A stretch of 64,000 bases of DNA from Actinocrispum wychmicini (GTDB taxonomy: Bacteria; Actinomycetota; Actinomycetes; Mycobacteriales; Pseudonocardiaceae). Location of the stretch: positions 111,330 to 175,329 of the forward strand of contig NZ_SLWS01000018.1 in NCBI RefSeq assembly GCF_004345645.1, written 5' to 3'. The position numbers and the translations under genes were made by a program. How positions within the stretch are numbered: the first letter of the stretch is position 1; every line of letters starts with the position of its first letter. Positions 9,079 through 17,905 of this stretch are shown piece after piece. The notes beneath the pieces were generated by a model. The model did not search any database. It had not been told where the DNA came from and was given only the letters and a program-made list of their open reading frames with translations.

Positions 9079-11577
9079 TCAGTTCACTAACCTGTGCGGC
9101 TGCTTGTTGCCGCGAGTGGAGCAGACCTCGCCCACGTCGATGGTCTGGCCGCGGTCGACGAACACGTCCGTCATCCCCACGGTCCGGCCGATGCGGTCAC
9201 TGCACGTCAACGTATAGGCCTCTTTCGGCCCGTACGTCGTGGGCAGCGGCGACGCGAAGTCCACCCGGCCGGCCCAGTCGTCCGGGTGCGCCGGATCGGC
9301 CTGGTCGAAGTCGACCATCACCGCGGTGTAGTTGCCGGGTGGTGGGTCGAACAGGGTGGCACGCTCCGAGTTCGTCCCGCCGCTCGCGGACTGGCCGACG
9401 AGTTGCCCGGCGGAGTTGAAGATGAAGAGGTCCCAGTCGTCGTTCGACGAGGCCCACTGCACCGAGACATCGACCCGGCCGTTGTCCACCTCGGGCAGGC
9501 CCTTGACGGTGAACGGCATCGACTCCGCCACCGGGTTGCTCGGGTAGCTGGTGTTCTCCGCCGGCACCCCGGGCGGGTTCACCAGGTCGACACCGGCCTG
9601 GTGCGGGCCCTGCGGGTCGCGGCCGTACCGCCCGGCGACGTACGGACGCGTGGACGGGTTGACCGACCAGGCGAACCGGCCACCGGTCGGCGCGAACGTC
9701 GAGTCCAGCGTGTCGGTGACGTAGATGGGCGGCTTGGTGGTGCCGTCCGGCTGCAGCACCGGCGACGTCGGCGTCTGGAACGTCTTGTGCAACTTCAACT
9801 GGTAGCCACGCGGTGCCGACCCGATGAGCGTCGAGTGCGCCGCCGGGTCCGCAGTGTTGGCCAGCATGTCGAGGAACGCCTGCCGGTTGCCACCCTTGCC
9901 CGCACCGAGCGCCGGAGCGACACCGGTGTATTCGGCGACCACACCGTCCTGGTAGGGCGGGTGGAAGGCGACGGTACCGATCTCGAAGGTGAATCCGTAA
10001 CCGCCGGTCGCCCAGTACGACCAGTCCTCGGTCGTACCCGTGGTGTCGTACAGACCCCACGACGGCTCGCTGGTGTACCCGTTGCGGGACGCCAGCTTGT
10101 CACCCAATGCCTTGAACGTCGGCTCGTCCAGCGGCGGCCGCACGTCCGCGACACCCGGCGGGCGCAGCACCAGGCCGGAGAACGTGTGCAGCGTGATCAG
10201 GTTGGTGACCTGCCGCTTGGACACGATGTCCCGGATGTTGCGGGTCTCCGGCTCGGAGAACGGCTGCGAGCCGCGGAACGTCTCGCTGTTCCAGTTCAGG
10301 CCCGCGCCATTGCCGCCCCAGAAGCCCGCGTAGTTGCGGTTCGGGTCGGTTCCGCGCTGCGCGCCGCCTGGGTTGGCCATGCACACACCGGTGCGGAACT
10401 GCGGCGGCGAGTCGGCCGGCTCGCAGGTCTTGCGCTTCATCTCGTAGTCGAACCGGGAGAAGTCGCCCTTGGGCTCGGCCTCGCGGGAGATGGAGAACCC
10501 GTCCGGGTTGACGATCGGCACGATGATGTTGCGCGTCTTGCCGACCAGCGACCGGATCGACGGGTCGGCCCGGTAGCCGTTGACCAGCTCGTACGCCCAC
10601 TCGATGGCGTGCTCACCGGCCGGCCACTCACGGGCGTGGTGGACGCCCATGACGAAGTCGATCGCCTTGCCGTCGGCCAGGTTGTTGACGTCGGTCGCGA
10701 TCTCGATCCCGACCACGTCCCGGCCCTCGATGGTCGGTTCGGCCGCGGTGAACGCCCGGACCAGGTTCGGGTTCTTCCGGGCGAGTTCCTTGAGCTCGTA
10801 CTCGTACTCATAGAGATGCCGGTACGTCGTCCGGCCGGACGGCAGCGCCGACGCCGGGGTCTTCTGGGCGTAGGCGACGTCCTTGGCCGCGTTGTCCCGA
10901 GACGTCCTGGACAGGTCAGGGTCGACCGTGTTGAACTTCAACCCGCTGTCGCGCAAGGTCTTGCGGTCGGCGTCGTTGGCCAGCACCACGTCCACACCGG
11001 TGGCGTCGGCCTTCTCGGTCACGTCCAGGCCGAGGCCGAGCAGGTGCTGCTTGTCCTTGCGCTCGGGCGTCTCGACCCGAACCATCTCGGCCCGCTCCGC
11101 CGCGGGAGCCGCCGTGCCCGTCGGCGTCCCCTGCTTGGTCAGCGCCAGGAAATCGACCCCCAGCGTGACCGTCCTGGCCGAGCCGGCGTACCGGCATGCC
11201 TGGACGACGAGTTGCTGCCCCTTCTTCACGAAGCTCTCGGCGAGTTCCCGACTGCGGAACGCCGACGACCCGGCGACGACACCACCCGTCGCCTTGTCGA
11301 ACACGGCCAGGTCCCAGTCACCCTCAGCACCGGACTGCGGTGCCAGCCGGGCCTGGATCAGACCGTCCACGGTGGACGTGATTTCCCGTTGGTCCGCGCC
11401 GCGCGCGTTGCGCGGCAGCAAGGACGAGTAGCACGCGCGCGTGACCGCTTGGTCCGCACGCAGGACGTTGTCGGCCGCGGTGGCGGCCGGCACGGTAAGA
11501 CCGAAGACCACCAGCCCTGCCGCGCCCAGCGCGACACCCGACCGCGCGATCACGGCCGATCTGAGCCTTGATCCCAT
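9079..11577 (-). CDS. Secreted M14 zinc carboxypeptidase
   Basis: About 832 residues with a signal peptide (about 1-37, hydrophobic core and AATAA). The M14 domain lies in the middle: zinc ligands in MGVHHAREWPAGEH (His and Glu), a third zinc His in ITLHTFSGL, a substrate-binding DPNRNYAGFWG segment and the catalytic Glu in YGFTFEIGT. Beyond it is a beta-rich C-terminal region that may be a pre-peptidase-like or binding domain (SVQWASSNDDWDLFIFNSAG). The N-terminal region before the catalytic domain is long and contains an inhibitor-like or dimerisation segment. Start chosen at ATG 11577; a GTG at 11586 is also possible. It probably digests extracellular peptides. Confidence 0.88.
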   Translation of the reverse strand: MGSRLRSAVIARSGVALGAAGLVVFGLTVPAATAADNVLRADQAVTRACYSSLLPRNARGADQREITSTVDGLIQARLAPQSGAEGDWDLAVFDKATGGVVAGSSAFRSRELAESFVKKGQQLVVQACRYAGSARTVTLGVDFLALTKQGTPTGTAAPAAERAEMVRVETPERKDKQHLLGLGLDVTEKADATGVDVVLANDADRKTLRDSGLKFNTVDPDLSRTSRDNAAKDVAYAQKTPASALPSGRTTYRHLYEYEYELKELARKNPNLVRAFTAAEPTIEGRDVVGIEIATDVNNLADGKAIDFVMGVHHAREWPAGEHAIEWAYELVNGYRADPSIRSLVGKTRNIIVPIVNPDGFSISREAEPKGDFSRFDYEMKRKTCEPADSPPQFRTGVCMANPGGAQRGTDPNRNYAGFWGGNGAGLNWNSETFRGSQPFSEPETRNIRDIVSKRQVTNLITLHTFSGLVLRPPGVADVRPPLDEPTFKALGDKLASRNGYTSEPSWGLYDTTGTTEDWSYWATGGYGFTFEIGTVAFHPPYQDGVVAEYTGVAPALGAGKGGNRQAFLDMLANTADPAAHSTLIGSAPRGYQLKLHKTFQTPTSPVLQPDGTTKPPIYVTDTLDSTFAPTGGRFAWSVNPSTRPYVAGRYGRDPQGPHQAGVDLVNPPGVPAENTSYPSNPVAESMPFTVKGLPEVDNGRVDVSVQWASSNDDWDLFIFNSAGQLVGQSASGGTNSERATLFDPPPGNYTAVMVDFDQADPAHPDDWAGRVDFASPLPTTYGPKEAYTLTCSDRIGRTVGMTDVFVDRGQTIDVGEVCSTRGNKQPHRLVN

Positions 11578-11852
11578 ACGCTGCACCCCTCTCGGTCCAC
11601 GCAGCTAACCGGCTGAAAATAGACCAACGACCGGCCTATCGGACGCGCCGAAAGTAGGCACTACCGACAGTCGCCGGGCACGCCCGCGAACTGGTCTGTC
11701 CGCGCACGTCAGCGCCGCGTAAGCGCCCCGTCAGCAGGGGTCGCGGCCGGTGCTCGCCGAGCACTGTTCGATTCCCGAGGGTGGTCATGGCGAGCACGGT
11801 AGACCACGGCACCGACAGTTTCGGATTTCCTCTTGTCAGGGCTCGTTTTCGG

Positions 11853-13007
11853 CTAGCCGAGGCGTTCGATCACGGTCACGTTGGCCTGCCCGCCGCCCTC
11901 ACACATGGTCTGCAGCCCGAACCGGCCGCCGGTGCGTTCCAGCTCGCACAGCAGCGTGGTGAACAGTCGGGTGCCGGTGGCGCCGATGGGATGGCCGAGG
12001 GCAATCCCGCCGCCGTTGACGTTCACCCGCTCCAGGTCGACCTTCAACTCCCTGGCCCACGCCAGCACAACGCTCGCAAATGCCTCGTTCGCCTCGAACA
12101 AGTCGAAGTCCGACACGCTCATTCCCGTGCGCTCCAAGGCGTGACGGGTGGCGCGGATGGGCGCGGTCAGCATGTACACAGGATCAGCGCCGCGCGCAGA
12201 CAGGTGATGTACGCGGGCACGCGGAGTGAGCTTGTGCCGTAGCACCATCCGTTCAGAGGCGACGAGTACCGCGCTCGCGCCGTCCGAGATCTGGCTCGCC
12301 AATGCCGCGGTGGTCACTCCGCCCGGTCGCAACGGTTTGAGCTTCGCCATCTTCGCCAGGTCGGTGTCCCGTCGCGGGCCTTCGTCCCGGTCGATCCCGT
12401 TCAGCGGGACGATCTCCCGGTCGAACCGGCCCGCGTCGATCGCCGCGGCCGCCTTGGTGTGGCTGGCCAACGCGAACTCCTCCAACTCCGCGCGGGACAG
12501 CTCCCAGCGGGCCGCGATCATGTCGGCGGCCCGGAACTGGGAGAGCTCCTCGTCGCCGTACCGGTGCGTCCAGCCGTCCGAGCCGGATGTCGGCGTGCGG
12601 AACCCGTACTGCTCGCCGACGAGCATCGCCGCGGAAATCGGAATCTGGCTCATGTTCTGCACGCCGCCCGCGACCACCAGGTCGGCCGTGCCGCTGAGCA
12701 CCGCCTGTGCCGCGAAATGCAGTGCCTGCTGGCTCGAACCGCACTGCCGGTCCACCGTCACCCCAGGCACGTCCTCCGGGAATCCCGCGGCCAGCCAAGC
12801 GGTCCGCGCGATGTCACCGGCCTGCGGTCCGATCGTGTCCACGCACCCGAAGATCACGTCGTCGGTCTCGATCGGGTCGACGTCCACCCGGTCGAACAAC
12901 GCCTTGATCACGTGCGCGCCCAGGTCGGCGGGATGGACGCCGGCCAGCGCGCCACCGCGCCGGCCGACCGGGGTGCGCACGGCGTCGATGATGTACGCCT
13001 CGGACAC
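11853..13007 (-). CDS. fadA6: Steroid C/D-ring thiolase, FadA6-type
   Basis: A 384-residue acetyl-CoA acetyltransferase. The nucleophilic Cys is in VDRQCGSSQQAL, the HxxG loop in GGGIALGHPIGATG, and the C-terminal active Cys in TMCEGGGQANV. It ends the operon fadE30 - ipdF - kstR2 - fadA6, the same order as Mycobacterium tuberculosis Rv3560c-Rv3556c. By position and family it performs a thiolytic step late in degradation of the HIP (C/D-ring propanoate) intermediate. It follows kstR2 by 20 bp. Control by KstR2 is inferred from the box at 15591. Confidence 0.85.
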   Translation of the reverse strand: MSEAYIIDAVRTPVGRRGGALAGVHPADLGAHVIKALFDRVDVDPIETDDVIFGCVDTIGPQAGDIARTAWLAAGFPEDVPGVTVDRQCGSSQQALHFAAQAVLSGTADLVVAGGVQNMSQIPISAAMLVGEQYGFRTPTSGSDGWTHRYGDEELSQFRAADMIAARWELSRAELEEFALASHTKAAAAIDAGRFDREIVPLNGIDRDEGPRRDTDLAKMAKLKPLRPGGVTTAALASQISDGASAVLVASERMVLRHKLTPRARVHHLSARGADPVYMLTAPIRATRHALERTGMSVSDFDLFEANEAFASVVLAWARELKVDLERVNVNGGGIALGHPIGATGTRLFTTLLCELERTGGRFGLQTMCEGGGQANVTVIERLG

Positions 13008-13027
13008 GGACTTCTCCTCTCAGCGCC

Positions 13028-13657
13028 TCAAGGGCGACGGACCGGACGGCGCCGGGTGGAGATGCCGTCCAACAGAATGCCCAGGTACTGCTCTGCCACC
13101 GCCTGCGCGGACAGCGCACCGCCAGGCCGGTACCAGTGCACGGCCACCCACACCGTGTCGCGGATGAAGCGGTACACCAGCTCGACGTCCAGGTCCGGCC
13201 GGAACGCGCCGGCCCGGACACCTTCCTCCAGCACGCCCACCCAGATCTTGCGGAACTCGACCCCGCGCTCGGCGATGTAGCCGAACCGCTCGAACTCGGC
13301 GAGGTACTTGGCATCGTTCTGGTAGATCGCGACCTCGGCGTGCCTGCGGTCGATGCTCTCCAGCGACGCGGTCACGATCGCCTCGAGCGTCGCCTTCGGC
13401 GGCATGCCCGCGTCGACGATCTCCCGGTAGCGGCCGAACAGCTCGTCCAGGAACCCGGTCAGTATCTCGTCCACCATGGACTCCTTGGAGTCGAAATGGT
13501 GGTACAGGCTGCCGGACAGGATGCCGGCGGCGTCCGCGATGTCCCGGACCGTTGTCGCCCGGTACCCGCGTTCCGCGAACATCCTCGCGGCCAGCCGCAG
13601 AAGTTCGGCGCGCCGCTCGGAACTGTTGGCGTTGCGGATGGCTGCCTCGTTCTTCAC
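13028..13657 (-). CDS. kstR2: TetR-family repressor KstR2 of the HIP (C/D-ring) regulon
   Basis: A 209-residue TetR protein. The HTH region reads FAERGYRATTVRDIADAAG then SGSLYHHFDSKESMVDEIL, and the C-terminal part includes RPDLDVELVYRFIRDTVWVA and HWYRPGGAL. These match what is known of mycobacterial KstR2, which releases DNA when it binds HIP-CoA. The GTG at 13657 has a GAGAGGAAAG site just upstream. An ATG at 13672 overlapping the SDR stop (ATGA) is the alternative. It sits between the SDR and fadA6, as in M. tuberculosis. Confidence 0.9.
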   Translation of the reverse strand: MKNEAAIRNANSSERRAELLRLAARMFAERGYRATTVRDIADAAGILSGSLYHHFDSKESMVDEILTGFLDELFGRYREIVDAGMPPKATLEAIVTASLESIDRRHAEVAIYQNDAKYLAEFERFGYIAERGVEFRKIWVGVLEEGVRAGAFRPDLDVELVYRFIRDTVWVAVHWYRPGGALSAQAVAEQYLGILLDGISTRRRPVRRP

Positions 13658-13668
13658 GCTCTTTCCTC

Positions 13669-14445
13669 TCATGGGTGCTGGCTGGACACCGACACGACCT
13701 CGCCGGTCAGATACGAGGCGTAGTCGCTGGCCAGGAACACCATCACATTGGCGACCTCCCACGGCTGCGCGGCACGCCCGAACGCCTCCCTTTCGGCGAG
13801 TTCGGTGAGCAGCTCGGCACTGGTCACCTTGGCCAGGAAGGGGTGTGCCGCCAGGCTCGGCGCGACCGCGTTCACCCTGATCCCGTGGTCGGCGGCGTCC
13901 AGCGCGGCACACCTGGTCAACGCCATCACCCCCGCTTTTGCCGCCGCGTAGTGCGCCTGACCCCGCTGCGCGCGCCAACCGACCACCGACGCGTTGTTGA
14001 CGATCGCGCCGCCGCCACCCTGGGCGACCATCTGCCGCAGCGCCGCCCGGGTGCACCGGAACGTGCCGTTGAGGGTCACATCCAGCACGTTCGTCCACTC
14101 CTCGTCAGCCATGTCCAGGACGGACCTGGTGCCGCCGAGGCCGGCGTTGTTGATCATCACGTCGATCCGGCCGAACACCGCCACCGCGCCCTCGATCAGG
14201 GCGTCGACGTGGTCCTGCCGGGTGACGTCGCAGGTCAGCGCCGCGACCCGGCCGTCGTGCTCGGCCCGGAACAGCTCAAGGGTCTCGCCGAGCCTGCGCT
14301 CGTGGTGGTCGCTGACGACCACGTTCGCGCCCTCCTCCAGGCAACGCCGGGCGGCCGCGGACCCGATCCCGGTACCGGCCGCGGCTGTCACCACGACGAC
14401 CTTGCCGGCGAGCAGGTCACGCCCCTCGGGGTACGTCGGGTTCAC
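13669..14445 (-). CDS. ipdF: Short-chain dehydrogenase, IpdF-type (HIP-CoA ketone reductase/dehydrogenase)
   Basis: A 258-residue classical SDR. The cofactor region is VVVTAAAGTGIGSAAARR, the NNAG motif is in MINNAGLGG, the catalytic Ser is in VNNASVVG and Tyr/Lys are in YAAAKAG. The position matches Rv3559c. That gene is named IpdF and acts on the 5-oxo/5-hydroxy group of HIP-CoA in the C/D-ring pathway. The GTG start overlaps the fadE30 stop (GTGA) and its stop overlaps a candidate kstR2 start. The symbol rests on synteny plus family. Confidence 0.75.
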   Translation of the reverse strand: MNPTYPEGRDLLAGKVVVVTAAAGTGIGSAAARRCLEEGANVVVSDHHERRLGETLELFRAEHDGRVAALTCDVTRQDHVDALIEGAVAVFGRIDVMINNAGLGGTRSVLDMADEEWTNVLDVTLNGTFRCTRAALRQMVAQGGGGAIVNNASVVGWRAQRGQAHYAAAKAGVMALTRCAALDAADHGIRVNAVAPSLAAHPFLAKVTSAELLTELAEREAFGRAAQPWEVANVMVFLASDYASYLTGEVVSVSSQHP

Positions 14446-15578
14446 GGGCGCGGCTCCTTCGGCAGGCCAAGCACGCGCTCGGCGATGATGTTGCGCTGGA
14501 TCTCGTCCGAGCCGCCGTAGATGGTGTCCGCGCGGCTGAACAAGAACAGCCGCTGCCACTCGTCCAGGCCGTCCTCGACGGTCATCCCGGCCGCACCGAC
14601 CACGTCCATCGCGAGTTCGCCCAGGTCACGGTGCCATCTCGCCCAGACGAGCTTGGCCACCGACGCCTCGAAGCCCGGATTGTCCCGCGACAGCGTCCGG
14701 ATCGCGTGCGCCCGCATGACCTCCAGGCCGATCCGGGCCTGTGCCAGGCGGTACTCGATGACCGGGTCGGCCATGGCGCCATTGCGCCTGGCCAGTCCCA
14801 CGAGCGCGTCGAGTTCCCGCCGGAAGCCGACCTGCTGGCCGAACGTGGCCACGCCGCGTTCGAACGCCAGGGTGCCCATCGCGACCCGCCAGCCGTCGTC
14901 ACCCACCACCATGCCCGCGGGTGTGCGCGCCTGGTCGAAGAACACCTCGTTGAACTCGGACGTCCCGGTCAGCTGCCGGATCGGCCGCACCTCGACACCC
15001 GGCTGGTTCATCGGGACGAGCAGGTACGACAGACCCCGCTGCCGGCGGGATCCCGGTTCGGTTCGGGCCAGCACGAAGCACCAGTCCGCCACGTGCGCCA
15101 GCGACGTCCACACCTTCTGGCCGGTGACCACCCACTCGTCACCGTCCAATGTGGCCGTTGTGGACACCGCGGCGAGGTCGGAGCCCGCGCCCGGCTCCGA
15201 GTAGCCCTGGCACCAGAGCTCCTCGACCGCCGCGATCCTCGGCAGGAACCGGTCCCGCTGCTCCTTGGTGCCGAACGCGATCAGCGTCGGCCCAAGCAGC
15301 TCCTCACCGATGTGGCTCACCCGTGCGGGCGCTCGCGCGGCGGCGTACTCCTCGTGGAAGATCACCTGCTCCGCGAGGCTCGCCTGCCGGCCGCCGTGCT
15401 CCACCGGCCAGCCGAGGCAGGTCCAGCCCGCCCTGGCGAGCCTACGGTCCCACGCCAGCCGCAGCTCGAACTCCTCGTGCTCGCGCCCTGGCCCGCCAAC
15501 CCCGCGCAGCTTCGCGAACTCGCCGGTGAGGTTCTCGGCGAGCCAGCCTCTCAGCTGTTGACGGAACTGGTCACTCAC
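14442..15578 (-). CDS. fadE30: Acyl-CoA dehydrogenase FadE30 (C/D-ring catabolism)
   Basis: A 378-residue ACAD starting VSDQFRQQLRGWL. It has a YSEPGAGSDLAAVSTTA middle domain, a QKVWTSLAHVADWCF strand and a C-terminal TIYGGSDEIQRNIIAERVLG motif. It is the first gene of the leftward arm, divergent from fadD3 across the KstR2 box, the order seen in M. tuberculosis (Rv3560c/Rv3561). FadE30 dehydrogenates the propanoate side chain of 5-hydroxy-HIP-CoA in the known pathway. The open frame extends upstream to 16019, but those codons overlap fadD3 and lie beyond the operator, so GTG 15578 is the start. Confidence 0.87.
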   Translation of the reverse strand: MSDQFRQQLRGWLAENLTGEFAKLRGVGGPGREHEEFELRLAWDRRLARAGWTCLGWPVEHGGRQASLAEQVIFHEEYAAARAPARVSHIGEELLGPTLIAFGTKEQRDRFLPRIAAVEELWCQGYSEPGAGSDLAAVSTTATLDGDEWVVTGQKVWTSLAHVADWCFVLARTEPGSRRQRGLSYLLVPMNQPGVEVRPIRQLTGTSEFNEVFFDQARTPAGMVVGDDGWRVAMGTLAFERGVATFGQQVGFRRELDALVGLARRNGAMADPVIEYRLAQARIGLEVMRAHAIRTLSRDNPGFEASVAKLVWARWHRDLGELAMDVVGAAGMTVEDGLDEWQRLFLFSRADTIYGGSDEIQRNIIAERVLGLPKEPRP

Positions 15579-15590
15579 GTAGGCTAGCCT

Positions 15591-15604
15591 ACCAAGCACT
15601 TGCT
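15591..15604. promoter_or_regulatory. KstR2 operator between fadE30 and fadD3
   Basis: ACCAAGCACTTGCT matches every fixed position of the published mycobacterial KstR2 consensus AnCAAGnnCTTGnT. It sits 12 bp upstream of fadE30 and 13 bp upstream of fadD3, so one bound repressor could block both arms. Confidence 0.85.
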
Positions 15605-15617
15605 TGAGGAGGTGAGT

Positions 15618-17078
15618 GTGCGCCGAGAAACCGTTCCCGCCGCGCTCATCGAAGCCGCCCAGACCTTCGGCGACGCCGAAGCCTTGGTCGACGGTGAGGT
15701 CAGGCTCGGATTCCGGACCTTGCACAACCGCGTCATGTCTGTCGCGTACGGCTTGTCCGCCAGCGGCATCACGCGCGGTGACCGGGTCGCGATCTACGCA
15801 CCGAACACCCATCACTGGGTCACGTCCGCGTTGGGCGTGCTGTACGCGGGCGCCACGCTCGTGCCGCTCAACACACGCTTCACCACAGCCGAGGCACTCG
15901 ACATCATCGAGCGCAGTGGAGCGCGCGGGCTGTTCGTCACAGGCGAGTTCCTTGGCGTCGACCGGCATGCCGCGTTCCTGGAAGCCGACCCGACACTGGC
16001 TTCCCGGGTGCGCGTCCACCGGGTCGACACCGTGTGGCCCGAGGCGTCCTTCGAGTCACCGGCCACTCCGGACGACGTGGCCGACATTCTCTTCACGTCC
16101 GGCACGACCGGCCGCAGCAAGGGCGCGATGAGCGCACACCGGCAGTCGCTGGGAGTGGCCCGGTCCTGGGCGTCGCGCGCCGGACTGGGACCGACCGACC
16201 GCTACCTGGTGGTCAACCCGTTCTTCCACAGTTTCGGTTACAAGGCGGGCATCCTGGCGTGCCTGCTGACCGGCGCGACCATCGTCCCGCAGGCGGTCTT
16301 CGACGTCGCCACCACTGTTCAGTTGATCAAAGGCGAGGGGATCACCGTCCTTCCTGGTGCGCCGACCGTCCATCAGTCCATCATGGACCATCCGGAGTCG
16401 GCTGGGCTGTCACGGATACGGCTCGCGGTCACGGGTGCGGCGACCGTTCCCGTCACTCTCGTCGAGCGGATGCGACGCGAGCTTTTCGAGACCGTGCTTA
16501 CAGGTTACGGCCTCACCGAGGCCGTTGTGGTAACGATGTGCTATCCCACTGACTCCCCGGAGGTCGTCGCCCACACGTCGGGCACACCGGCCGCGGACTG
16601 CGCGGTCCGGATCGCCGACGACGGTGAAATCCTTGTCCGGGGCCCGAACGTGATGCTCGGCTACCTGGACGACCCGGCCGCGACCGCGGCGGCCGTCGAC
16701 CCGGACGGCTGGCTGCACACCGGCGACGTCGGACGGCTGGACGCCGACGGGCACCTCACGATCACCGACCGCCTCAAGGACATGTACATATGTGGTGGGT
16801 TCAACGTCTACCCGGCGGAGGTCGAGCAGGTGCTGGCCCGCCTGGACGGGGTCGCGGAGTCGGCCGTGATCGGCGTCCCGGACGACCGGCTCGGCGAGGT
16901 CGGCAAGGCGTTCGTGGTCCGCGAACCCGGCGCTGACCTGTCCGAACACGACGTCATCAGTTTTTGTCGGACCCTCGTGGCAAACTTCAAAACACCCCGG
17001 AAAGTGGAGTTCCGAACCGAACTCCCACGCAACAGCTCCGGCAAGGTCCTGAAGCGAGTCCTCAGAGGAGAGTCATGA
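15618..17078 (+). CDS. fadD3: HIP-CoA ligase FadD3
   Basis: A 486-residue ANL-superfamily acyl-CoA synthetase. P-loop LFTSGTTGRSKGAM, YGLTEAVV motif, TGDVGRLDADGHLTITDRLK hinge region, ICGGFNVYPAEVE and the catalytic Lys in NSSGKVLKRVLR. It is divergent from fadE30 across a KstR2 box, as in M. tuberculosis, where FadD3 activates HIP with ATP and CoA as the entry step of C/D-ring breakdown. The open frame begins at TTG 15600 inside the operator. The GAGGAGG at 15606-15612 points to GTG 15618. The stop overlaps the next start (ATGA). Confidence 0.9.
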   Translation: MRRETVPAALIEAAQTFGDAEALVDGEVRLGFRTLHNRVMSVAYGLSASGITRGDRVAIYAPNTHHWVTSALGVLYAGATLVPLNTRFTTAEALDIIERSGARGLFVTGEFLGVDRHAAFLEADPTLASRVRVHRVDTVWPEASFESPATPDDVADILFTSGTTGRSKGAMSAHRQSLGVARSWASRAGLGPTDRYLVVNPFFHSFGYKAGILACLLTGATIVPQAVFDVATTVQLIKGEGITVLPGAPTVHQSIMDHPESAGLSRIRLAVTGAATVPVTLVERMRRELFETVLTGYGLTEAVVVTMCYPTDSPEVVAHTSGTPAADCAVRIADDGEILVRGPNVMLGYLDDPAATAAAVDPDGWLHTGDVGRLDADGHLTITDRLKDMYICGGFNVYPAEVEQVLARLDGVAESAVIGVPDDRLGEVGKAFVVREPGADLSEHDVISFCRTLVANFKTPRKVEFRTELPRNSSGKVLKRVLRGES

Positions 17079-17905
17079 ACGTCGTCCGTTACGAGACCCA
17101 GGGTCCGGTCGCCATCGTCACGATGAACCGGCCCGACTACCGCAACGCTCAGAACTCGGCGATGACGTACGCGCTCGACGAAGCCTTCGCCAAGGCCGTC
17201 GACGACGCCGATGTCCGCGTCATCGTCCTCGCCGGCGAAGGCAGGCATTTCTCCGCCGGGCACGACATAGGAACGCCGGAGCGCGATGTCGACGTGTCCT
17301 TCGAGCGCAGGGCCGTGATGTGGTGGGACCACGTCGGCCGGCCGGGCGGCGACCAGCGGTACGCCCGGGAAATGGAAGTATACCTGGGAATGTGCCGCCG
17401 ATGGCGGGAGATCCCCAAACCCACCATCGCGATGGTCCAGGGCGCTTGCATCGCCGGCGGCCTGATGCTGGCCTGGGTGTGCGACATGATCGTCGCCTCG
17501 TCCGACAGTTTCTTCGCGGATCCCGTGGTCCGGATGGGAATTCCCGGTGTCGAGTACTTCGCGCACCCCTGGGTGCTCGGCCCGCGCGCGGCCAAGGAGG
17601 TCCTGTTCACCGGGGACCGCTTCACAGCGGAGCAGGCCCATGCCTGGGGAATGGTGAACCGGGTGGTCCCCAGGGAGTCCTTGGCGGAGGAGACGTTACG
17701 GCTGGCCAACCGGATCGCCGAGATGCCCCAGTTCGGCCTCGCGCTGGCCAAACGCGCGGTGAATCAGGCCGAAGACCTGATGGGCATGCGCTCCGGCATG
17801 GACTCGGTCTTCGGACTGCACCACTTCGCGCACGCGCACAACGCCGAAGTCTCCCCCGACTCGCTCGCGGGCATGAACGCCCGCACGATGAAAGAACGCC
17901 CATGA
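17075..17905 (+). CDS. Enoyl-CoA hydratase/isomerase family protein of the KstR2 locus
   Basis: A 276-residue crotonase-fold protein. The oxyanion-hole strands are VLAGEGRHFSAGHDI and QGACIAGGLMLAWVCDM. It overlaps fadD3 (ATGA) and fadE31 (ATGA), so it is probably co-translated with them. The C/D-ring pathway needs a hydratase after FadE30 (EchA13 in mycobacteria), and this gene is a candidate. It does not look like EchA20, the ring-opening hydrolase. The assignment is by context. Confidence 0.8.
   Translation: MNVVRYETQGPVAIVTMNRPDYRNAQNSAMTYALDEAFAKAVDDADVRVIVLAGEGRHFSAGHDIGTPERDVDVSFERRAVMWWDHVGRPGGDQRYAREMEVYLGMCRRWREIPKPTIAMVQGACIAGGLMLAWVCDMIVASSDSFFADPVVRMGIPGVEYFAHPWVLGPRAAKEVLFTGDRFTAEQAHAWGMVNRVVPRESLAEETLRLANRIAEMPQFGLALAKRAVNQAEDLMGMRSGMDSVFGLHHFAHAHNAEVSPDSLAGMNARTMKERP

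Noticed and set aside
9094..11571. 825-codon frame on the plus strand opposite the M14 gene
   Set aside because: Low-complexity Arg/Val/Gly content and no domain; the opposite strand encodes an intact carboxypeptidase.
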